Source: Lojkania enalia (Eukaryota > Ascomycota > Dothideomycetes > Pleosporales). Taken from it: 64,000 nucleotides of DNA. A model generated the notes under the pieces. The model did no database searches. It was not told the DNA's origin and saw only the letters and a program-made list of their open reading frames with translations. The DNA is taken from the NCBI GenBank assembly GCA_010094045.1, contig ML986768.1, forward strand, positions 22,720-86,719, given 5' to 3'. Of the stretch, positions 57,726 to 64,000 are shown one piece after another (positions within the stretch are counted from its first letter, which is position 1; each line of letters starts with the position of its first letter). The translations under genes were made by a program, and so were the position numbers.

Positions 57726-59675
57726 GGCCGCGATCGTCCAATTGAGGAAATGGGAGCGAGAAGGCGTAGGACAAAAGCAGCGGATAAGGTTATTTGCGGG
57801 TTCCAACCGATTGGTTGACTCTGGTGTCGTATTGCGGGCAGTCAGGAGCCTAGAAGAAAGCGCTCCAGAGCGGCTGCGTGCTCATTCTTCAGCGGCGGTC
57901 CTTTCCCATTAATGCCGCAGGTTTCTCCGTCTCCTTCGCACAATCGCTAGCTGAGCGGTCCAGATTGCCGTCCAGATTGGTGTTAAGGTTCAGCCCGCTG
58001 ACCTCCAGGCATAGCCCCATACGCCAAGACAACGCGCAAGGAGGGATGAGCCACAAAGCGTACGCAGCCAACGTCTTCTCTGGTCGAGGACCCCCAAAGG
58101 GAAGATTATTGCGCGAGATACCCCCACCTCGGTTGCTCCATAGGATGCCGATAAACGAGCCAATCAAGTGACTCCGGGCTCTGTCCCGGACGCTGACACC
58201 CTCTTTGTGTATACTTATTGGAACGAGCTCTCCTGGATACGTATCACAGCCTTCTAGTGGATTTAAAAAAAAAAAGTATTCTCCGCGTTGCTTCTTAACG
58301 TTGAAAATACTTCCGTCGTCCATCTCATGACTCGTAGCCGTAGGCCACAGCCCGCCGGGCTTCGCCGATGAACGAGTCAGACCCTGGGGTATTGTTCGCG
58401 TCTTCCAATGGAGTGATTCCCATTGACTTGGGAGCGATCCTATAGGGCTGAAATGCACGTGGAGATGTTCTTACAATCGAATGCGGAGGTTCCCAGTCGC
58501 CATTCGCTACTCACGATACTTTCACACGATCCTAGCTGTCGAGCAATCCAAAGCAGCAAGAGATGAGTGTCATAGTGGACTGCTCCATGGACTAGGAGAC
58601 TCAAAATATTGTTACCCCGCAAAGCCGCTGCGATTGTATTGCTATTGTGAAGGAAATCGATCATGAATGCAACGCGAAATCGACACGTTCAACCCAGGAA
58701 TTTGAATCACTAGTTGTACTCAGTATTACTGCACAACGTCCTAGTAGACGTAGATTCCACTGCCATAAATTTGAGTATTGGGCCTAGTATAAGAATAATC
58801 TGGGATTATGGGTGACTGTGCAGCTAATCGCAGCCGTCTATTGGCTTCCCGACTCGCTGGTAACATACGAGCTATCCGCACCTACTCCGCGATGCTCGGT
58901 GTAACTCATTTTCTGAAAGCCATTGAGCTACATGGCTTCGATCAAGGTTTCAAACGCCCTTCTTGAGACCACTATCTTGTAGAATCAACTATGTTGGGGC
59001 CTAATATGTCGCGAAGGCTTGGTGTTTCTCCGGCTTCACCAGGATATAGGGGTATCTCCAAAGGACTATACTAGAGGTTATAAGGTAGGGAGGCCTGCTT
59101 GCGAATTTCACATGTGTCGAGCATTTGTATGCCCAATCTCGACTGCAACTACCTCCATGCCAAGAATGAGAACCCCCAGCATGGGTCTCCCGGTTGTTGA
59201 GGTGTTCGCGGGATCGCATCGAGGTTAGCTGACGTCAAGCGGGGTAGAAACTTGCTTACGGTGCCACTAAGGATCGCGATATTGACCTGCTACTAGGTAT
59301 GCGCATGACATAGACTTGAACCTACCTATGGAGAGCAGCGAGGAAGCACACTCCGCATGTCGTGCTTGCACGTGTAGTGCCGAGCCTAACTTCGCGCCTG
59401 TGTGGCGGCCGTTTTGAGCGAGCACAACCGACTGACAAGCAGTGTGCCCTCGCTTATCTCCCACTGGTCAAATGCCATCATCGTCGACAGACCTTCACTC
59501 TTCCTCGACCTTTGTTCTCTATTCTAGCTGCGTCTGCGCGAGCTCAATGGGTCAATAAACACCCCAGCCACTCTTTCAGCCATCTTGTCTTACCACCCGA
59601 GTCTAGATTCGACGAGTGCCGCCTGGATTGGACGGATACCAGATACCAGATACCAGATAACCAGAAGACGTGATC
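57726..59675. other. Intergenic region between the regulator and the ATRR gene
   Basis: This is the shared upstream region of two divergent genes. A 189-codon minus-strand frame (57889-58458) has no family signature and contains a lysine-free, low-likelihood composition over a T-tract, so I do not call it. The right end holds the AGATACC repeat and the ATRR promoter. Confidence 0.45.
59635..59665. repeat. Short tandem repeat (GATACCA) just upstream of ATRR
   Basis: Three to four units of GATACCA/GATAACCA lie 10-40 bp before the ATG at 59676, in the 5' UTR position. Confidence 0.8.
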
Positions 59676-62600
59676 ATGCCGCTAATTGATACCACCAAAG
59701 ACCTGCCCACGCTCTTCATACAGCAGGCCAAGGCGACGCCCGATGCTGTTGCTCTGGAGGACGAGGCCGCTTCCTACACATACCATGAGCTCCACGACAA
59801 GGTCGAGGACCTCGCTCACCGCCTCCGAATCCATGGCGTCGTTCGGGACAGCCTCGTCGGCGTTTTGCTGCCGCGTAGTGCCGACTACGTGATTGCCTGT
59901 CTAGCTGCCCTACGGGCCGGTGGAGCCTTCCTCGTGCTCGAGCTCGCATATCCGTGCGACCTTCTAGCCGATGTCCTTAACGATGCGCGCCCCGTCGTCG
60001 TCGTGACACACAGTGCACAAGTCGACAAAATCAAGGAAGGCTTCCCAATCCTCACCTTGGACGAACACCCGCTGTCGACCAATGGCACTAGTGGTACCAA
60101 CGGTCACGTGGAGCGAGAGCTGCCTCCCTTACCTGCAGGGAATGACCTGGACCGGCTGTCGTTCGTCTGTTATTCATCTGGTACGACGGGGAAGCCAAAA
60201 GGCATAGCAATATCCCACAGGCCTCCGGTTCGGTCATATGATTTGCGATTTGCTGTCTCTGATGTCGGCCCTGGAGATCGAGTTGCTTGTAACGTCTTCT
60301 TCGTTTGGGAAATAATTCGTCCACTTCTGCGAGGAGCAACCATTGTTGCTATTCCAGACGATGCAAGCTATGATCCCCGCTTGCTTGTGGGCATGCTCGA
60401 CTCGAAAAGGATTACCGAGACTCTCATGACACCAACCCTCTTGGCTGCCGTTCTCGCTCGCCATCAGTCCCTAAGCACTCGACTTCCGCATCTGCGTACG
60501 CTGTGGCTAAACGGAGAAGTAGTCACCGCAGACCTTGCCCGTCGAGTTACGAAGGCATTGCCGCAGGCCCGAGTGCTCAACTGCTACAGCGCCTGTGAAA
60601 CTCACGAAGTTGCGTGCGGTGACATCCGCAAGATCCTAAGTGAGCTAGACGAGGATGCTTTATATTGTCCTGTAGGCCCGCCTCTAGACTCTAAACGCGT
60701 TTACATCCTTGATGAAGGTGGTCAAAGAGTCGAAGCCGGAGTGAGTGGTGAGCTCTTCGTTGGTGGGCCTTTGCTTGCTCGGGGATACATTAATCGCCAA
60801 GAAACGACGGCGAAATCATTCATACCGAATCCGTTCGACTCAAAAACTGGATCTCGTATGTACAGAACAGGCGATCGGGCGCGGCTGCTTCCTTCAGGGC
60901 TTCTCGAAATTACGGGAAGAGTCGGCGCAATGATCAAGCTCAGAGGCTACTCAGTGGTACCTGGGAAGGTGGAGAATGCCATTGTAGCGCACCTGGCTGT
61001 CAGACACAGCGCGGTTATTGCACGCGGTGAGGGTTTGGAGCGACAGTTGGTGGCATATGTCGTTCGTGACAAGGAAGCCTCCTTGGAGCGACCCGTGGTG
61101 AAAATTGATCAATCTGGGCGTAGTCCAGAGGCTCGACGCGTCCTTTCGTCGTATCTAGCGCAGTATATGATTCCAACGCTGTGGGTCGAGCTGGACGAGC
61201 TTCCTACTCATGAAGTCTCCGGAAAGGTGGACTTAAAACGTCTTCCGAAGCCTAATTCATCTAGACCTGCATCGCCACGTCCGAATGGTCAGGCCTACCA
61301 GCAAGAGTCGATCAGTATCGATTTAATCGCCGAAATCTGGGAAGCAACTCTAAATATTTCCAAGAGTGCCATTACCCCGGAGAGCAACTTCTTCGACTTG
61401 GGAGGTCACTCATTGTCCCTCGCCGATCTTGCGGCGAGACTGTCAAACAGTAAGACCCATTTCTCGAAATTTCCGCTCCATTGTAAATATAAGAAGCTAA
61501 TAAGGCTTTAGCGTTTGGCTTCCGCGTTCCTGTTGCTCGTCTGGCTGAACCTGCGACACTTAATGGACATTTGGAGACTATAAGAGCTGTAAGAGATGGG
61601 CATACGGCGGCCGTACAGGCAGATCTTCCGGCTGTGTTGCGTAAGGACATGGAGCTTGAGGATACCATCCGACCTCTCAAATCGAGGATGTGTGCACTTA
61701 AGGATGCACACACGGTTCTCCTGACTGGTGTGACGGGTTTCTTAGGCGCCTTCTTACTCAATGATCTCCTCGAGAATACATCTGCCCAGATCATCTGTCT
61801 CGTGCGATTTACTGATCCTAGGCAAGACGACAAGCCTGCAGCCATATCACGTATTCGCTCGAATCTCCTCGATATGGGCTTGTGGAATGACTCGATTATG
61901 GAGCGTATTGAGATTCTACCCGGAAACTTATCTCGTAAGCGATTTGGCCTCTCGCCAGAAGCATTCAAAGACATATCTAGTCGCCTTCACAATCAGGTCA
62001 TTGTCCACGCGGCTGCAACGGTGAATTTGGTATACCCATATGCGGCTTTGCGAGGTGCAAACGTAGGAGGAACTAGAGAGATTCTGCGCCTTGCAAGTAG
62101 GTGCAGTGCGACGGTTCAATATGTGTCAACAAACGGAGTGCTTCCTCCAGCACCTACGCGAGAAGGGTGGTCTGAGGATGCCATTCTTGGCATTGATGAA
62201 GTGCCAACGAAAATACCGGATGGCTATGGCCAAACTAAGTGGGTGGCGGAGCAGCTCGTCCTCGAAGCCGGTCGACGCGGCCTTCCTGTTCGTATCCATC
62301 GAGCCGGGACTATTAGCGGCCACAGCGCTTCAGGAGCTGCGAATGCCTGGGATCTCCTATCTGCTCTATTTGTCGAGTCTATTCACCTTGGCTATTTCCC
62401 AGATGTTGAAGGCTGGCGCGCGGAGATGACCCCGGTCGATTTCGTTAGCAGAGCTATTGTTCATCTGAGCAACCAAACCGACACGGATCAAATCATCTTC
62501 CATCTTGGAGACCCGACACCAGTAGATACCAGGCAAGTTTTTGAAAATCTCGGTAAACTCGGATACCCAACAGAACCACTTGGATTCGATGAATGGGTTG

Positions 62601-63616
62601 CTCTCTGGAATGAGAAACGGGGATCTTCTAAAGGTGGTGGCGGTGCATTCACTCTTGACGTCCTGAGGAGTGGCATGCCGAGCGTCGAGTTCTTGAGAGA
62701 TATTGTCGTACTGGATAATTGCAAGACAAGGCCCCTCCGCGTTGAAGTGGAGCGCCCAAGAGTAGATTCTGTACTACTGGAAACTTACACGCGCCATTGG
62801 TTCGCTAGGGGTTGGCTACCGCACCCGCCCTCGAGCCAAAGGGCTAAAGGTGGCGCCGCACATCTCCCACGTAGGGGGCCGTTATTTGGACGCGTTGCGG
62901 TTGTTACCGGCGCATCTTCGGGAATTGGAGCTGCAACCGCTGCTGCATTGGCCAAAGCGGGTTGCCATGTGGCCATCGCTGCTCGCCGAACAGACGCTCT
63001 GGAGGCTGTGAAGCGGAAAATGGTGGTGCGTGAGGGCAAGGTGCTCATCCGACAAACCGATGTTACGGATAAAAAGCAAGTCGAAGACCTCATGGCTGCA
63101 ACGGAGAAGGAGCTCGGCCCAATCGACATTGTGGTGTCGTGCGCCGGGGTCATGTACTTCACCATGATGGCCAACGTACAGACGGAGGAGTGGGAGCGGA
63201 CCGTCGACGTCAACTGCAAGGGCCTCCTTCACGTCCTCTCGTCGACCGTGCCGTCCATGCTCGCACGTGACAAGGGCCATATCGTTGCCATCTCATCCGA
63301 CGCCGGGCGCAAGGTCTTCCCTGGCTTAGGCGTCTACTCGGCCAGCAAGTTCTTCGTCGAAGCCACGTTGCAGAGCCTGCGTCTGGAGACAGCTGGCTCG
63401 GGTCTACGCGTCACGAGCGTGCAGCCGGGAAACGTAGCGACGGATCTACTGGGCCTATCTACGGATCAGGAGGCGCTGAAGAAATACGGCGAGCCGTCTG
63501 GCGCGAAGGTGCTGGAGCCCGAGCATGTGGCCAAGTCGATTGTCTACGCGTTGAAGCAGCCGGATCATGTGGCTGTCAATGAGGTGCTGATTGAGCCGAG
63601 GGATGAGCCGATTTAG
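59676..63616 (+). CDS. NRPS-like A-T-R1-R2 reductase, ATRR (glycine betaine reductase) type
   Basis: Two exons (59676-61449 and 61512-63616; 62-nt intron GTAAGA...TTTAG) give 1292 residues. Adenylation domain (about 10-525): YSSGTTGKPKG at 166-176, YRTGD at 396-400, SGK lysine at 517. Carrier domain (about 545-610): FFDLGGHSLS with phosphopantetheine Ser579; the intron lies in it. R1 thioester reductase (about 655-1000): TGVTGFLG and YGQTK at 830-834. R2 short-chain reductase (about 1048-1292): TGASSGIG and YSASK. The characterised Aspergillus enzyme ATRR has this order; it activates glycine betaine, reduces it to the aldehyde and then to choline. Assignment to that substrate is by architecture only. 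The frame opens earlier but the first ATG is 59676. Confidence 0.88.
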
Positions 63617-64000
63617 ATGAGAGATAGAGACAGAGTTTGCGCAGTAGGGCTTTGTTTTTGTTGCGTTGGCATGGGAGACCGCATTGGGATTGGGAATAGA
63701 TAGGACGGGCTATAGATGACGATTAGTGTTGTGTGATCCTCACATTTCTTAGACGGGGAACCTTCATGTAGAGGACTGGGTTTTAGGGGGAAGGGTTTTT
63801 TCCAGTGATTCATAACTGGAATAGGCAGCATATAGATTCAAGGATGGCAGATGTTGGTAGATTGTATTACGAATCCTTAGAGGCAGCATCATGATAAAAA
63901 AGGGGAACGTTGGAAAAAGCCTAAATCGGGTAGAAGGATAGACTGAAGTAAAGAAGTAATAGATTCTCGCCTTTAATTCTTTTTTTTTTTTTTTTTTTTT
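63617..64000. other. 3' flank of ATRR, ending in a T homopolymer
   Basis: Contains the ATRR 3' UTR. The last 21 bases (from 63980) are all T, which may be a natural tract or a contig-end artefact. No gene seen. Confidence 0.5.

Noticed and set aside
57889..58458. 189-codon minus-strand open frame
   Set aside because: No family motif, runs through a homopolymer, and sits in the divergent upstream region of two real genes.
39571..63616. One large biosynthetic gene cluster (monooxygenase, acyltransferase, regulator, ATRR)
   Set aside because: The genes are 5-12 kb apart with decayed or empty DNA between them, and there is no PKS, terpene or multimodular NRPS core. ATRR-type enzymes have a primary-metabolic role.
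1..64000. CRISPR arrays, prokaryotic operons or viral insertions
   Set aside because: No regularly spaced repeats, no ribosome-binding-site-led gene strings and no viral hallmark genes. The splice structure is eukaryotic throughout.

Overview
The window is nuclear DNA of a filamentous ascomycete (Pezizomycotina). The evidence is genes interrupted by short introns (about 41-115 nt) with GT...AG ends and CTAAC/CTGAC-like branch sites, monocistronic genes on both strands, and families largely confined to such fungi: Zn(II)2Cys6 regulators, a HeLo domain, a CDH-type cytochrome fused to a PQQ dehydrogenase, and an A-T-R-R NRPS-like reductase. I could not assign a genus. All gene models are my own reading of splice sites; each multi-exon model was checked to keep frame and give a total length divisible by three.

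Layout. (1) 1-13.4 kb is a compact housekeeping block: the 5' end of a Zn2Cys6 regulator, chorismate synthase, a Sec14-like/RhoGAP protein, a TCF25/Rqc1 protein, a mitochondrial PP2C (Ptc5/PDH-phosphatase type), an ammonium transporter and an Efm6-type lysine methyltransferase. (2) 13.4-36.5 kb is sparse, AT-rich accessory DNA. It holds an 8-Cys secreted protein with an 8-nt exon, a small conserved fungal protein, at least three decayed genes (an unrecognised reading frame, a COG4091 homoserine-dehydrogenase-like gene, a fungal transcription factor), an intact HeLo-DUF7025-AAA gene, a dienelactone hydrolase, a broken F-box gene and a 150-bp-arm inverted repeat. (3) 36.5-41 kb holds a secreted AA8-AA12 oxidoreductase and a Baeyer-Villiger-type flavin monooxygenase. 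(4) 41-53.7 kb holds a decaying 2EXR-like gene, a BAHD-type acyltransferase and long empty AT-rich stretches. (5) 53.8-63.6 kb holds an intronless HEIAH (zincin-like) protein, a complete Zn2Cys6 regulator and a 1292-residue A-T-R1-R2 reductase of the glycine-betaine-reductase (ATRR) type. The right edge ends in a T homopolymer.

How the genes relate. The left block looks like ordinary core genome, including a divergent promoter pair (Rqc1/Ptc5) and a GATA-rich shared promoter between the ammonium transporter and efm6. The middle looks like a rapidly evolving accessory compartment where intact genes for self-recognition/cell death (HeLo), secretion (8-Cys protein, AA8-AA12) and modification chemistry (monooxygenase, acyltransferase) lie among gene corpses. 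The right-hand regulator, acyltransferase, monooxygenase and ATRR are too far apart, with decayed DNA between them, to call one biosynthetic cluster.
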